The notes below the pieces were generated by a model. The model had not been told where the DNA came from. It saw nothing but the letters and a program-made list of their open reading frames with translations, and did no database searches. Of a DNA stretch of 64,000 bases, positions 51,952 through 63,741 are shown one piece after another. Source of the DNA: Penicillus capitatus (lineage: Eukaryota; Chlorophyta). Made by a program: the position numbers and the translations under genes. Each line of letters opens with the position of its first letter. Within the stretch, counting starts at the first letter, position 1. The DNA is taken from contig OZ287697.1 of NCBI GenBank assembly GCA_965649825.1, forward strand, positions 620,001 to 684,000. The letters are read 5' to 3'.

Positions 51952-52951
51952 ATGAAGACGCTCTTCGCTTGGGATTTCGACTGGACGCTTGTCAATGAAA
52001 ACAGCGACCCGTGGGTCATCACAAAACTCGGCGCCGATGACATCTTTGAAGAGTCCATCCAGCCCATATCTGACCTCACTGACAAACACTCTGTTTATCA
52101 AGGGTGATGCAACAGAAGGATGAGATTGGATGGACAGGCGTTATGGATCGAACATTTCAGAGAGCGCACGTAATTCTTGGCTACCAGGAGAAAGATATCA
52201 AAGAGGCGTGTGCTTCAGTACCAATAGATGCCGCTCTCCTTCAGGCGAGTGATCTGAAACGATGGCAATTGCCATGAGCGTTGTTTAGTTTGTGAAAGGG
52301 ATGAAGACACAGCGTCCGGATATAGATTCGGTCATCATCAGCGACGCCAATTCTGTTTTCATCGAAAACATTCTGCATTGTTACGATTGCAGCGTTCAGT
52401 ATCACACCGAGCTATCTCGCTGACATGCAGAACATCCTGACACGACAGGACTGCTTCGCGGAGGTCTACACAAACCCGGGATACTATGACGCAACGGGAG
52501 CGCTAAGAGTGTCACCATATTGTGAGACACCACACAACTGTCCTCTCTGTCCCCGCAATCTATGCAAAGGAGTCGTGCGTACCTCGCCGTCAAGAGATAC
52601 GACTAAGTGTGTTCCCCACAGGTGTTGGATGCATTGAGGTTAGGCTATGATCGAGTGGTCTACATTGGCGATGGAGGCGGCGATTTCTGTCCCTGCACGC
52701 GTCTCTTGGCATCCGATGTCGCCTTTGCTCGTCGTCGTTACCCAAAATCGGACAAAGTGGCCCCTCTGTTGGCAAAGATCCAAAAAAGTGGACGATTCAT
52801 CATAGAACAGCAGAACCGCCTGCCACAAGGACCGTCTTACACACAAAATGGTCGAGTCCATGATGTCGACCGTCGACCGTTTGTCTTTGTTTGGAACGAC
52901 CCAACAGAGTTGGCATTTCTCCTGGAGACGTTCGTTGACACCAGCATTTAA
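51952..52951 (+). CDS. PHOSPHO1/2-like HAD phosphatase
   Basis: HAD-superfamily phosphatase of the PHOSPHO1 group (phosphoethanolamine/phosphocholine or pyridoxal-phosphate phosphatases). From ATG 51952: motif I FAWDFDWTLVNENSDPW (DxDxT), motif II region DSVIISDANSVFIEN, then CETPHNCPLCPRNLCKG with the family's Cys-rich loop, and motif III/IV VVYIGDGGGDFCPCTRLL and AFARRRYP. Introns include one beginning gcccat and 41 nt long at about 52060-52100, apparently GC-AG, and standard ones near 52260-52300 and 52568-52621. Catalytic Asp residues are all present. Ends at 52951. Confidence 0.88.
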
Positions 52952-53064
52952 TCAAATGCTTCACATCTAATGCCTCTACACATATCGAAAACGGACGAAG
53001 AGCAGAAAGAACGAAACACATCCAACGATCTTCTTCTCGTCTCTCTCCTCACAGTAAGCAGACT

Positions 53065-54059
53065 TCATGTTTGCTCTGCTTTTGGTGGACACGTTTTGAG
53101 CATTGACTGAACAACGGACAGGATAAAGTACAGACGGACCCAACTGAATCGCTGCACGAAATAATTTCCATCATCGAGACGACACCAGGCACTCGGAATC
53201 GGATTCCGTTGGACAGAAGAGAGCTGAGCGAACAGAACGGGCAAACGGAAGACAGGAGGATCTCGGAAGATGATGTTGTCCACCGAATGCTCGTAGATCA
53301 TTCCATGCCTGATACCAAACAGTCCTTCAAAAGTGCAAAAATCTCAACAGGGCGATCTGCACCTGTCCAGTCTGTACTCGGACACGCCATCGAATACGCT
53401 TTGGGATTCCCACGGAATTCTGGGAACAGCGTGGATGGACCAACGAACACGGATGACGCCTTCTGTCCGTGGCCAGAAACTGTGAATGCGTACATAGACG
53501 CCTTTGAAGAAGATCCGGCCATGCCATCTGAGAGAGCGCAGCATATACTTGTAGAAGCGAATCCCTAAACCCATCATTCCATCTCGGTGACCTCTATCAT
53601 CTCAGGCATTATGGTTCTTGCCTTGAAAGGAGTTGACAGGATCTCGGAAAACCAAGTCCTTACGGTAGATGCTATCTACACAGAGGTGTGAGAGAAAGAG
53701 TGAGAAATGAGAGAGATACAATCGAACTCTCGATGAAAGAGATGTGGAAAATCGTCCTTGATCGTTTCGATCGCTCGGCCGAAATTCACATAGTAATCAT
53801 CTGGCTGCGTCTCGCTCTTCTCTCTGGGTTCCGTCGATATCATGGGGTCGCGTTTTTCCACGACCTTCAGTTCGTAGACGGTAGGGAAAGCGTAGAGACT
53901 GTCCAAGTAGCGCTGGAGTGTCCAAAGAGGCGTCTCTTCGTCGACGCCGGAACGCCAAGAGGCCAATTCGAGAGCATCAAACCACGGACGCCGCTGTGTC
54001 GCGGCTTTATCAGTCATTGGTTTGGCTGAGAGCTGCGAGATACGTCGCCGAAGCGACAT
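53065..54059 (-). CDS. DUF2358 family protein, probably plastid
   Basis: Spliced reading: exon 1 with GRAIETIKDDFPHLFHREFD; exon 2 YSIYRKDLVFRDPVNSFQG; exon 3 IRFYKYMLRSLRWHGRIFF, then IRVRWSIHAVPRIPWES and FDGVSEYRLD; exon 4 HGMIYEHSVDNI to the stop at 53065. These are the conserved blocks of DUF2358, a family of plants, algae and cyanobacteria with an NTF2-like fold and no known activity. Introns: about 44 nt (gtatct ... gtgtag, near 53675-53718), 56 nt starting gcaaga (53561-53616, apparent GC-AG) and 54 nt near 53301-53354. The start at Met 54059 (MSLRRRISQLSAKP) gives a transit-like N-terminus; Met 54164 is an alternative. The long open plus-strand frames opposite it are antisense. Confidence 0.88.
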
Positions 54060-54229
54060 GGAACGTATCCGAGACGAGAGCGTCGGATACCATGACGGTG
54101 TTGCTATGCTCTTGGATGTATCGCATATCCTCGGGCAGCTGTAGCAACTCATCGCACAAGACACAAATGCAACGTCGATGCGCGAATATGTGATGTGACA
54201 GGCAGGCAGTTATCGAAGGCTCGGTGAGA

Positions 54230-55463
54230 ATGCAGACGGCTCGGGTTTTCGTGAGGGAATCGGATTTTGGCCATCCTCGACATCGACTGGAGCAAATGAT
54301 CCTGCGACATCCTTTTAACTCGCGGCTGCAGATCATTGAGCCGTTTGCGGACAGGAATGATGGAATGGAGGACATCATGGAAAAGACGCCGTGCTTTGCC
54401 ATCGTGCGCTTTCGTTTGGCGGCGCTGCTGTCTGCAGAATTCCGCGAGAGATGGATCGAAGATTCCTCTGCTGAACTGTATGGCATTTCTGTCGGGAGAT
54501 CGGCAGATGTGGCCGATGTCTTGTGTCTCTGTCACAAAGTACTGCGCCTTGATGTGACGGACGAAACATACAGATCTCTGGGATTAACAGGCAGACGGAA
54601 CACACAAAGAAAAGGCAACCGCAGTGAACATTCTGATGTGACGTGTGCCATCTTCTTCGCTGCAGATCGTTACGTCATTGATCTCAAACTCAACAGTCAG
54701 CACTTCCGTCCCGGCCATCGCCATTTCGATCGCGTTCCGACAAGATCACCGCCTCAGAATTCTTCCAATGTTTCGAGTTTAGGTCAAGAAATGCTTTGAA
54801 AAGAGTGAGAAATGTGTAACCATGTGGATGGTGGGTATGAAGGATGGTCACATCGTCGACCTTGTAGGATTGGAGGGTGAGATTCAACGAGAACACGTGT
54901 CGTACCATACCGCTCTTCTGCATCCCCTCTATCGACCTCACTTCCCGCAACGGTCGTCAGCCAACGATACCTTCTGGTCGCATCCGACAACACTCCGCAG
55001 CATCTTGGACTGGTTGGGTGCCATGACGCTGTCCATCGAAGGTTCTCCCCTGCTAATGACAGTGTATGTGTGTTCAACGATGGATGACTGCTACATGAAT
55101 CTAGATTATCCATTACCAGATGTCCAACAGAGCTCAGTTTATCGGACACTCAGGATACATCAATGGGGCGGATTGTTGTGCCCTTATTCGATCTCGGTAT
55201 GCCTCAAGCAATGTCAGTCCATTATACACCATCAGAAAACCCCATGGATCGCGATCTGTGTGCACGGCTTCATTGACACGCCCTTGAGCTTCATGCCAGC
55301 TTCGTCCGATCCTTCGTCTGCTTTTGATGCACTTATCTCTTGTGATCATGCGGTTGTCGATGACATGAGTGGAGAGAATGATTATGTCATTCTGCTGCTT
55401 CCAGGGGGTCAGTTCTGTCTGTTCGTAGCGACTGGGAATGGAGAGAGCTTTGGCTCTCTCTAG
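54230..55463 (+). CDS. RPP40: ribonuclease P/MRP protein subunit RPP40
   Basis: A protein subunit of nuclear RNase P and RNase MRP (tRNA 5' maturation and rRNA processing). Diagnostic stretches: VLRLDVTDETYRSLGLTGR (family LDkgTYERLGL-G), RYVIDLKLNSQHFRPGHRHF, DR|VKKCFEKSEKCVTMWMVG across a 49-nt intron (about 54733-54781), LRSILDWLGAMTL and the C-terminal WIAICVHGFIDTPLSF followed by DYVILLLPGGQFCLF. These line up in order with human RPP40 from memory. At least one further short intron lies near 55060-55200. ATG 54230 (MQTARVFVRESDFG) is the first Met. Divergent from the DUF2358 gene by less than 200 bp. Confidence 0.8.
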
Positions 55464-55966
55464 ATGTAACAAAGGTTCTGTGTTACAGAGAAATAGATAG
55501 GGCTGTGTTCTTCTGTAGTTAACGCGTAACGAATGGCAGACCATCCTTTTTCGTTAACCCGATCTCCATTTGTTTTATTAGTGCTGTCAAACCCATCACC
55601 AGATCTTGTCAACTCAAAGAATTGTAAGAACTTGACACCAAAGCAGGTTCATTAGAAGACAACACAACCTGAAGCCCATTCAACTAGTGGAATAAAAGTG
55701 AGACACTACAGCTTGACAGAGACACAGGTGCCTCCACTAGGGTGCAGGAAAGAACAGCACATTTAATAATCAATCTCCCCTAGCAAAGTGCGATTATTAG
55801 CAGGATTCATGCATGTTTAGACTTCACGCCCTTTCTAAGAATTGAACCTGAATCAAATCTCTTTAGTTAGGCAAAAAGGAAAGAACAGCAGCTGGTATGG
55901 CATGACCGGTGTCCAAATCAACGAGTTTGTGCAGAAAAACAGCGTTGTTTGCATAGATCACGAAAT
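55464..55966. other. intergenic region, no gene seen
   Basis: About 500 bp, AT-richer than the surroundings, between the convergent ends of RPP40 and the MAP kinase. No supported gene; no tRNA fold recognised. Confidence 0.4.
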
Positions 55967-57724
55967 CTATCTTTGTTGCATTGAGTTAGATCGTACAGGG
56001 TGATGGGTCGATGTGCTCTTCACAGAACCGCTCTTCGATGTGGAATATGAAGAATGCAGACGCTCAGAGACTGTCATACCACGGACAGCATAACCTAGAT
56101 TGTCAATGCTTTTGGCACGATCATGTGCTGCCTTGCCATCGTCGATTGAATGCCGGGACGTGAATCTCGCAGCCTCTGTTTGATACTCCTGGACCCGTTC
56201 TCGGGGAATCGATCCTCCGGGGTGCAGAGGTCGAGCAGATCCGACTGGAAGAGCAGGGTGTCCATCCAGATGACCAAACTGCCATTTAAATGTATCCAGT
56301 GGACTCGGATACACAGATCGCGGAGGCGGTGCTCGCGAAGCCATGTACTCATTCATCGCTGCAGGATGGTACTCTAAAATCTCCCTAAACGCCATCTCTC
56401 CTCAAAATCATGCAAAGAGAGGCAGGCTACCGAAACAGACCTGTAAATCAGTTCGCGCACTTCGTCGACAGACAGCTTCCGGCGTTCAAAGTCAAATGCA
56501 AGTTTGCTAATAGGGGTGGATGTGGGCTCTCTGGCAGGAGATGCGAGTCCAGTGAAATAAGGATCGGCCAATGCCTCTTCTGCTGTGGGTCGCGCGGCTG
56601 GGTCAAATTCGAGCATCTTCTTCAATAAACGTAAGGCGCCGCGATCGGCTCTTGGAAACGTTTGCTCAAAGAGAACTCCATTTTTATGACGCATTTGATT
56701 CAGAAAACGTCGAGCTTTTTCGTTCTTGACCTAAAACAAGGCACATTGCCTGTCAGATGCGTCTGTCTTGTCACCATGCGATGGATGTACTTTAGCAATG
56801 ACTTCTGGTGGTGGTGTGCCTAGTTGATCTGTGATGAGTTCCAGCTGATGTACCACATTTCTTCCTGGGAAAAGTGGTTTCCCCAACAGCACTTCAGCGA
56901 AGATGCATCCCACGCTCCAGATGTCAATGGCAGATGAATACTTTGCAAAAAACGAACCACAAAGCTCCGGGGCACGATACCAACGCGTCGCCACATAGTC
57001 TGTCCAATAGATCGTAGATGGCATGTCTTGCAAAGATGGGCGTGCCAATCCAAAGTCGCAGATCTTCAACTTGCAATCTGAGTTTGCAAGGATGTTCTTG
57101 GGTTTTAAATCTCTATGATAGACGCGAGCCGAGTGAATGTACTTCAAACCACGCAACATCTGGTAGAGAAAGAACTGATGATGCTCGGGAGTCAAATCAT
57201 CATTGGCTTTTATCACCTACACACAGCAAGACACCCATAACATGCATCCATCTCTGTCATGGGTAGGGGATCCCGCCCTCGTTCACGCACTTGATGCAAA
57301 TCTGTCTCCATCAATTCAAAGACGACATAGATATCTTTAAAATCACGAGGATTCGGTGGCAGCATGATGTGCTTGATCTCCACAATATCTGCATCGTGTT
57401 GTTGCATGGAGAGGGTATGCGTGCATGGACTGGAATCTACCGCTGTGTTTGAGCATTCTGAGAAGCTTGATTTCGCGCAAGATTCGCGTAGCGTCCGATA
57501 CGTGGTCGAAAACATTCGTGATCTTTTTGATGGCGACTTTGATGCCTGTACAACACAAGAACGTCCCACCGAGGCGATGGAAGTTGGTCGTTACCGGTGA
57601 CGGTGTCGAGCGCGGAGCAGACGACTCCGTAGCTGCCCTTGCCTATTATCTCTTTTATGACGTAGCGACTGGCTTCGCCGTACTCGGCGAAGAAGTCACT
57701 CGTGTCAACAGCTGACCGCGACAT
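55967..57724 (-). CDS. TDY-class MAP kinase (plant group D-like)
   Basis: From ATG 57724: [20 protein letters not shown] (glycine loop), [15 protein letters not shown] (Lys), [28 protein letters not shown], catalytic loop [20 protein letters not shown], activation motif TDY in [20 protein letters not shown], then [20 protein letters not shown] and LGTPPPE. The C-terminal part has [37 protein letters not shown] and [14 protein letters not shown], the plant group D pattern, followed by a Ser/Arg/Pro-rich tail. Seven or more introns of about 49-60 nt. TDY rather than TEY is typical of plant and algal group D and ERK7/8-like kinases. All kinase residues are present, so it should be active. Confidence 0.92.
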
Positions 57725-58139
57725 GTATTTCTAAAAAACAAAAGATAAAGCGTCAGTGGCGGTCAACGCTTCCTTGCCGACGTGCCTCGCGTCTAACACA
57801 ACGCCTCAGAACACAGGAACGGTTCAATGCAGCGGTGCGCAGTTTTCAGACAAAAACGCAGGGTCGCGCGAATGAAGGGCAGAAATGAAAATGAACGAAG
57901 ACGACGACCTTTGGATTGAATCCTTTTTGCTGTGGATGAGTTTTTCGGTTGGATGCTTTGATGTCTGCCAGTGCTCCTGCATTCGGGTCTGCGGCTTTGC
58001 GCATTTCAGAGTGACAGCTCGATTTCGAGCGTGGCAAACAAGAAATGCACGAGACCACGGGTTTGGCGGAATGGACGCTTTCATCGCTCTGTGAATTTTC
58101 GGTCGTCGTCGCCCGTTTATACCACGACCGAAATCGTTC
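57725..58139. other. 5' region of the MAP kinase gene, no clear gene
   Basis: Open minus and plus frames exist but none carries a recognisable family; the most coherent is a minus frame with KRATTTENSQSDES near 58100. Treated as leader or intergenic. Confidence 0.3.
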
Positions 58140-58536
58140 CATGGCTCTCATGTCCAAACTTGGCCAAGCTTCAAAACTGCTTCGAAAAATTAAGCAAAAT
58201 TCGATCCACAACTGGGAGCTCGCTTCGTCGAATGGAAAATCGAAGTTTGACGTTTGAGGGGGATGCGCGCTGCGTGCGTTGCCGGAGCCGTTCGCAAGAA
58301 CTCCGCACGGAACTAGGACTGCCGAAGGACTACGCGATGTAGAATAGAAAGAATGCAAAGTCTACTGCAGTTTACTGGAAGAAACGATGTAAGTCCCTGC
58401 ATACATTCGTAACGGTTATTTGCTTTAATGGCATATTCTATCTCATTAAGCTCAACGGACGGACGAGCGCAAGAAGCAACAAGCTTCGGTCAAATGGACC
58501 CAACCCACACAGTTGCGGATCCAAGGATTTGAGAAG
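58140..58536 (+). CDS. small Lys-rich hypothetical protein (tentative)
   Basis: A tentative two- or three-exon gene. Exon A from ATG 58140 (MALMSKLGQASKLLRKIKQN) reads to about 58252. A later exon, AYW-type text NRKNAKSTAVYWKKR, joins across a clear GT-AG intron (gtaagtccc ... ttaag, 58388-58449, 62 nt) to SQRTDERKKQQASVKWTQPT and QLRIQGFEK, stop TAA 58536. The intron between exon A and the second exon would be longer than normal here, so the link is uncertain. The basic composition suggests a small organelle or nucleic-acid-binding protein. No family recognised. Confidence 0.3.
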
Positions 58537-60085
58537 TAACGTGAGTGGACTCTTCATGATTCTGCGGTTGACTGATTATCAACCGCACCATCTCTCGTTG
58601 TATCATTGCCATTTGGCATGTCCGCCAGACACTGTCCATCATCTTGTGCTCTGTCTGCATGATGGACGGACGTATCATCCATGGAACGAGATCCGATTCT
58701 CTCATGAGCAAATTCAATCTCGTTCAGTTGATATGGGAATGATATCGGTAGGCGTGTGGCAATGTGCTTGCAGATTCTATTGGAAGAGAGCGAGGAACGA
58801 AGTGACAGTGTTACAGAACCGACTGAGGGTAGAAATCAGATCATGGCTCGCTTTCATTGACGGATCGCTTTCGAGCTGAATGGCAAAACGCAGGACAGAT
58901 AGTGAAATTCGCGAGTAATTCATGAAGAAAAAACGGTCGCAGCCGCAAAAGACGTCTCAGGGTATCACTTTATTCTTCGTTGGCGGACATACAATGAACG
59001 AATAAGAACCGCGCAAACCGTCCGATGCTGAATTTTCTCGGTGGTTTCCACCAGCCAGGCGACAAAACCTGTCGAAGTGCCAACCTACGTAATGCCGTGT
59101 TTTTGTAATGCCGCAACGCGGAAGACACGTATACAAGTGAAGGCATTGGGGCCAAAGGGTGAACAGTCCTCTCCTCATACTACACATCTCATCGCGCAAA
59201 GAACGGTCGGCAGTGTCCGGTCTAGAAGTGGTGCCGTTAGGCCGATGCGCAATGTCTATCGCCACAGTTGCCTGGCCGCGGCTTCGACGAAACGCGCGGC
59301 CTTTTCGAACAGCGCAAGATGCCGCGGCACCATCTTTACCGTTTGCCGTCACAGCATCCAAACGATACCTTACATTGTCTGAACGCTCTCTTAGCGCCGT
59401 ATACATGTCGCTATCTGTGTGCAGGCTGTGAAGCAGAGTGTGGGGTGTTGTATTGCCTATGAATTCTTGATAGTGGCCAGAGAAGAAGGTCTATTTGCTA
59501 TTGCAGATCATGAATGAAGGAAACAGTCGTGACAGGTGTTCAATGCCACGCATTACTTTCTGTTACGAATGCCTTCACCGGATGTGCGTGTCAGCCAACG
59601 TCCATGGCGGCAACAGCATCTCCTGCACGACAAGGCCTTCAAAGCAATCCTCCTGGTTCACATGCCACATCGAGCACCGTCTCTCGCGGGACGAATGCCG
59701 AACATGGCATGTCAATGAAATCATCTTCTCTCCAGATATGTGGCCAACATTCGAGCCCCTTCTTCGTTCAGATTTCACGATTTTTGATTCTTATGAATGG
59801 AAACATCGCAATGAGCCGTCCTTTTCATTCACTATACACGCCTGCTGGGGTTTCCGAAGTCGCCAAGTGAGCGAAAACATGGTCCAGGTAGGTCAGTGTT
59901 CTCTTTAATGGAATGCACCACGTCCTCACAAAGATGAAAATCATCCACGACTGAGCGTTTGGTCTGCACTTGTGACCATTCGACAAAGAACACAAGCTTA
60001 CATGACTCAACCAGATTGTTTCGTTAGTGAAAAAGGTATTATTTGACTAGTATCTTTGGGTTTGGAAGAGAGTAAGGAATAGTGT
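58537..60085. other. unresolved region
   Basis: About 1.5 kb with several short open frames on both strands and no recognised family. On the plus strand a Cys-rich stretch (APYTCRYLCAGCEAECGVLY, 59387-59459) looks protein-like and could be part of a split zinc-finger gene including 59495-59908. On the minus strand a frame 59406-58957 is also open. I could not build a consistent gene model. Confidence 0.3.
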
Positions 60086-60717
60086 TCATCCATCGACTTT
60101 GGGTCTTTTGAATGCCTCGGATCGAAGAAGTCTCTTCTCCACATCGTTCGTCTTTTTAACTGTGATGCCATACCGCGCCAGCATTCCCACGGCGATCGAT
60201 ATAAACGGCGTAGCATAGTTCAACAGAGGCTTGAGATCTTCCGGAATGTCCACCCGGTCTTTGCCTTTCTGCAGGGCTAGTGCACTCGCCAGTCCTGCCA
60301 TAATTGCCGCACCATGTTTCGATACGAAACCACGAGCACTATTGAATGCAGCGAGTTTCAGAACCTTCACCACTGTTGACGGCGACATGGCTTTCGTAGA
60401 GAGGCAGATACCTGACGATAGAAGAGCGAGAACTCATGTTCGTCAAGCGTATCGTTGTTATCCACGTCAACGCTCTTCAGCAGGTCCTGGATTTTCGAAA
60501 GCGACGGCTTGTCGACTTTGATGTTTGCTGCGTTAAGAGCATCGTCGAGATCCAGAAAGATCGCATCCACTTTCGTCAGGACTTCGGATAACGAAAGCCG
60601 TCCGTCGTCGTTTTTGTCGGCCTCGACGAATAGACGGTCACACGCCGCTTGAAACGCGTCATTCTCTTCGATGAACTGGTCAATGTTCCTCTCGATCCGT
60701 TCCAGCACGCTGGACAT
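60086..60717 (-). CDS. EF-hand protein with C-terminal hydrophobic helices
   Basis: From ATG 60717 (MSSVLERIERNIDQFIEEND): EF-hand 1 DKNDDGRLSLSEV, a linker helix, EF-hand 2 DVDNNDTLDEHEF, both with usual Ca2+ ligands at positions 1, 3, 5 and 12. A second frame (about 60388-60086) gives FNSARGFVSKHGAAIMAGLA and LNYATPFISIAVGMLARYG, two weakly hydrophobic helices, ending RSEAFKRPKVDG. The two parts are joined near 60405-60365 but the obvious gt...ag pair leaves the frame off by one. Either an unusual junction or two overlapping genes is present. Probably a calcium-binding regulator on a membrane; nothing more can be said. Confidence 0.6.
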
Positions 60718-61065
60718 TGAGGCAAAGAGCAACCAAAGAATTGGATTTTCAATAGGCGCAGCCGGCGGCGAACGTACCAACAACAAAAAGCGGATGACGA
60801 TAATGATGCATGACGGGCGCAGTAATAGCATCAGGTTTGCTTAAAAACTCATGTGTCCCGTCAGAGTCTGCATTCCGCCACGATGTCAGACAAAAAGGAA
60901 CAAAAGACACTGTACATGTGGCTTGTCAGGTGCAGTACGCGTCATGCGATAACTTCGAAGCTTCATCATTATCTTCACAATCAAATAATAAGATCGATGC
61001 GATAGCCATCACTTCCCGCATTCTTAACTTACAGACCCTTTTCCCATGGCCACAGCAAATTGATT
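60718..61065. other. intergenic region between cyclin and EF-hand genes
   Basis: About 350 bp holding the cyclin 3' end and EF-hand gene leader; no supported gene. Confidence 0.35.
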
Positions 61066-62800
61066 TCAAGCAGCCGCTGTTTCAGCTGACGCTTCTCCCT
61101 CGGGTTCGGATTCCTCTGGATTTTCTTTTTCTTCTGAGGTGGTGTCTTTAGATGGTGCCGTTTCTCTTCCACTGTTTGAAACAGCTGCAGACTCCTCTGT
61201 TGCCACTTTTTTAAAGTAGTCCGTAAAGTTCGGCAACGGACGGGTGGACACGACTCCCATCTTTTTGTAGTATTCATAAATATCGACAGGATACGCATCT
61301 CTGAAACTGGCACGCGTTCGGCTGTTGATGGTGGGTCCATGTGCTTTCTCCACATCACTCGCCACTTTGAGAAGTTCCTTCACGACGGGTTGCAATTCTT
61401 TGATGCTGTATTGCGTATGCTCTTCCAAGGCTTGGGGATATTTTACACGCGTCGGTGGAGTACTGGTTGTCTCTGTGGGCAGCGGATCGTCATCCGGATA
61501 GGGATACTTGTTGTAAGCAATGAAGGCAGCTGCAGCAGCAATCTTTGAGTAATAATGCCCTGTCAATGGGAAATGCGCCACGCCTAGTGCGCAAAGATAT
61601 CGGGCAGTATGTACAGCTGATAGATGAACCTCCAGATCCACGGCCTGCAAGTACCTACATCGATGACACATGATCCATAACTCTTTTCTCCATACAACGG
61701 GCACAGACCTGTGGACAAAAGAAGTCGTCGTGGGACCCATTAAAATATGTGTGGTTTCTTCAAAAAGCGGTTCCAAACGTAGTGTGGCCTCCTCTCCCAC
61801 CTCCGTTCCAAGAGGCGTAGATCTGAAAAGTGTGTCAAGATACACAGGCTCCACATCTTCGTACTTCGATGCTAAGAAGAGAGCAGTTGAGAACATCTAC
61901 AGATGCACAGATTTTCTCTTCCCCGACGATCATGCACTCCGAGACTGTCTCACATTGGCAATGGGGACCATCCCATCTCCTTCATAACGTTCAAGGAAGC
62001 GATCGACGAGATAAATTGCCAAGTGGATGGTATCTGTCGCCACCTAAAGGAGCCATTCCACATCGTAGGCGGTGGAACAGACGAGTAGAGGTCGCTGACT
62101 TGGTATTGCTTGCGACCTTCGTGGTAAACGTTCATGTGAAAGAGAGAGTTGATGTAACGCATTCGAAGCTCCTTCAGATTTTTGTAGCGCTGCGAAATGG
62201 AAGGTCGGTTATGACGGTTGGTTGAGGATCACAAAGGTATACCTTTGCGGGCTGCAACACGTCGTTTGTCCCGGGAAGGACGAGGCGTTCGTAGTGGCGC
62301 AAGAATTCGAAAATCTGTGGCGCCAGCTGTGATGCGTATTGCGGATCGTCCGCGTGCTTCTGATCAATATCCGTCGGAGCCGAAGGCTTATCCTCTTGGC
62401 GTTCCCCGTAGTCGAACTCGGTTCGCTCGGCAGCGGTTTGCTTCTTTGCTGCTGGAGCTAAAGGTGAACGATCCTTTCCGGTCCCAGTCGAGTTCTATAG
62501 ACACGAGGGTTTTGCGGTGTGTTGGTTTGTTCGGTTCTTGCCGTCGAAGTAGCGTTTTGGTAGGTGCGCTTATTTCCGCGGCCCCGTGGAGGTCTAAAGA
62601 AGTCAGCGGTCAGTCAAGAACGGCGCTGTGGAGCCTTGGGCTTAAGAAGAGAGGACATACACGGAAGGACGGTTTCGCTCTGTACGCTCAAATGCCCCGT
62701 GCGACGTCGTCTCTTGGGGATCGACGCTCTGGGCTTCGACAGCAACTTCAGCCGCCTGTTGCGTGACTGCATTCTTAGACGCGTTTGTGTTCGTCGACAT
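61066..62800 (-). CDS. mitotic A/B-type cyclin
   Basis: Regulatory subunit of a cell-cycle CDK. N-terminus from ATG 62800 (MSTNTNASKNAVTQQ) is long and disordered. The cyclin box: DPQYASQLAPQIFEFLRHYE, LRMRYINSLFHMNVYHE, DTIHLAIYLVDRFLERYE, IAN|MFSTALFLASKYEDVEPV (58-nt intron, about 61897-61954), and second-fold HTARYLCALGVAHFPLTGHY followed by YSKIAAAAAFIAYN. The C-terminus is acidic and Ser/Glu-rich. Introns of 53-73 nt. One junction near 62090-62020 (between MNVYHE and VATDTIHLA) is not settled; a TAG lies in the only contiguous frame, so it must be intronic. The usual MRAILVDWL is replaced by a diverged MRYINSLFHM. No clear RxxL destruction box was seen, but I did not exclude one. Confidence 0.8.
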
Positions 62801-63620
62801 TTTGTGCTGACGCGGAATGCAAAACGAACAAACAAACAACAAAAGAAGAACGAATGAACGCCGAAACACACGACAGAGTTGACCGCTTGGTGTTTACATT
62901 TGTAAACGCGTTTCATGAGAAAGTCACTGTCATGAATCATTCCGCTGACCCAGCGCGGTCAAGGCACCTGCGTTCGTCTGGGCATCCGGTCGGTACACAC
63001 GAAAAGAGCCATAACCAACTAGGGCATTGTAGCCGATAGGCATGCATGTGGATAGCTGATTGCCAAGAGAAGCATTACGGACACCGTGCACGACTTGAAT
63101 GGGATCAATCAGCCTTGGGAGGTGTAGAGTCAGCGGCTTTAGCCATGAGCCTTTCAGAATCTTCTTTTGTGAGACAGCCGGCGAACACGTGTGCTTCCTC
63201 TTTACAGTACTTAAGGGTCATCTGCCGAACGAACCCGGTGTCGCAACAAGTTATGAGCAGTATACACTTCCGGACAACGTGCCATGGTACACTCGGAAAA
63301 ACCGCTGCAATACGAACGTCGTCAGAATAACGCACAACGTAAACAGAAGATACATGAAACACGTTGTGTCTCGCGTTCTTGTCGAACAAACACGCCCGAC
63401 CTAACGCAAACGGTCTTACGGCCGGAGATCGAGCTGAGTATCGTTATCCCCCACTTCTGTACCGTGATGGTGACGGCGTGTCTTTGGAAGACAAAGGGTT
63501 CGCGACCTCGAGAAACCAGAGTGCGGCCCGTCCTGCGGACCTGACCGGCGTGAAGCGACGTTTGACCCACTTCTGGCCGACGTCAGACTGTCGTGGACGG
63601 AATGGAGCGTTCTGATTGGC
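62801..63620. other. upstream region of the cyclin gene, no clear gene
   Basis: Open frames exist on both strands, the best a minus frame near 63230-63105 (MTLKYCKEEAHVFAGCLTKE), but none shows a known family. Treated as unannotated. Confidence 0.3.
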
Positions 63621-63680
63621 CGAGAGCAGTTCGAATTGTTCCAGACGTCACCTCGGCTGCAAAACGGATATAAAATGCGC
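63611..63680 (+). promoter_or_regulatory. plus-strand core promoter (CCAAT box, CRE-like, TATA)
   Basis: In order on the plus strand: ctgattggcc (inverted CCAAT box) at about 63612-63621, gacgtcac (CRE/ATF-like half-palindrome) at about 63645-63652, and gatataaaatg (TATA box) at about 63668-63678. The spacing (TATA some 30 bp after the CRE, CCAAT some 50 bp upstream of TATA) is that of a standard Pol II promoter directing transcription to the right. Confidence 0.55.
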
Positions 63681-63741
63681 GACGCCGTACCCATTTCCAC
63701 ATTTCCTGTTTTGTCTTACTCTGCGCAGGTTTCCGAAGCGC

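Noticed and set aside
52970-53568. Plus-strand gene with a clean GT-AG intron (53054-53121) and a 150-codon exon
   Set aside because: The opposite strand encodes all conserved blocks of a DUF2358 protein across the same bases, so the plus reading is antisense.
54790-54830. Intron gtcaag...gaag with gagtgag motif in RPP40
   Set aside because: The frame and alignment show this part is coding (VKKCFEKSEKCVTMW); the true intron lies just upstream at about 54733-54781.
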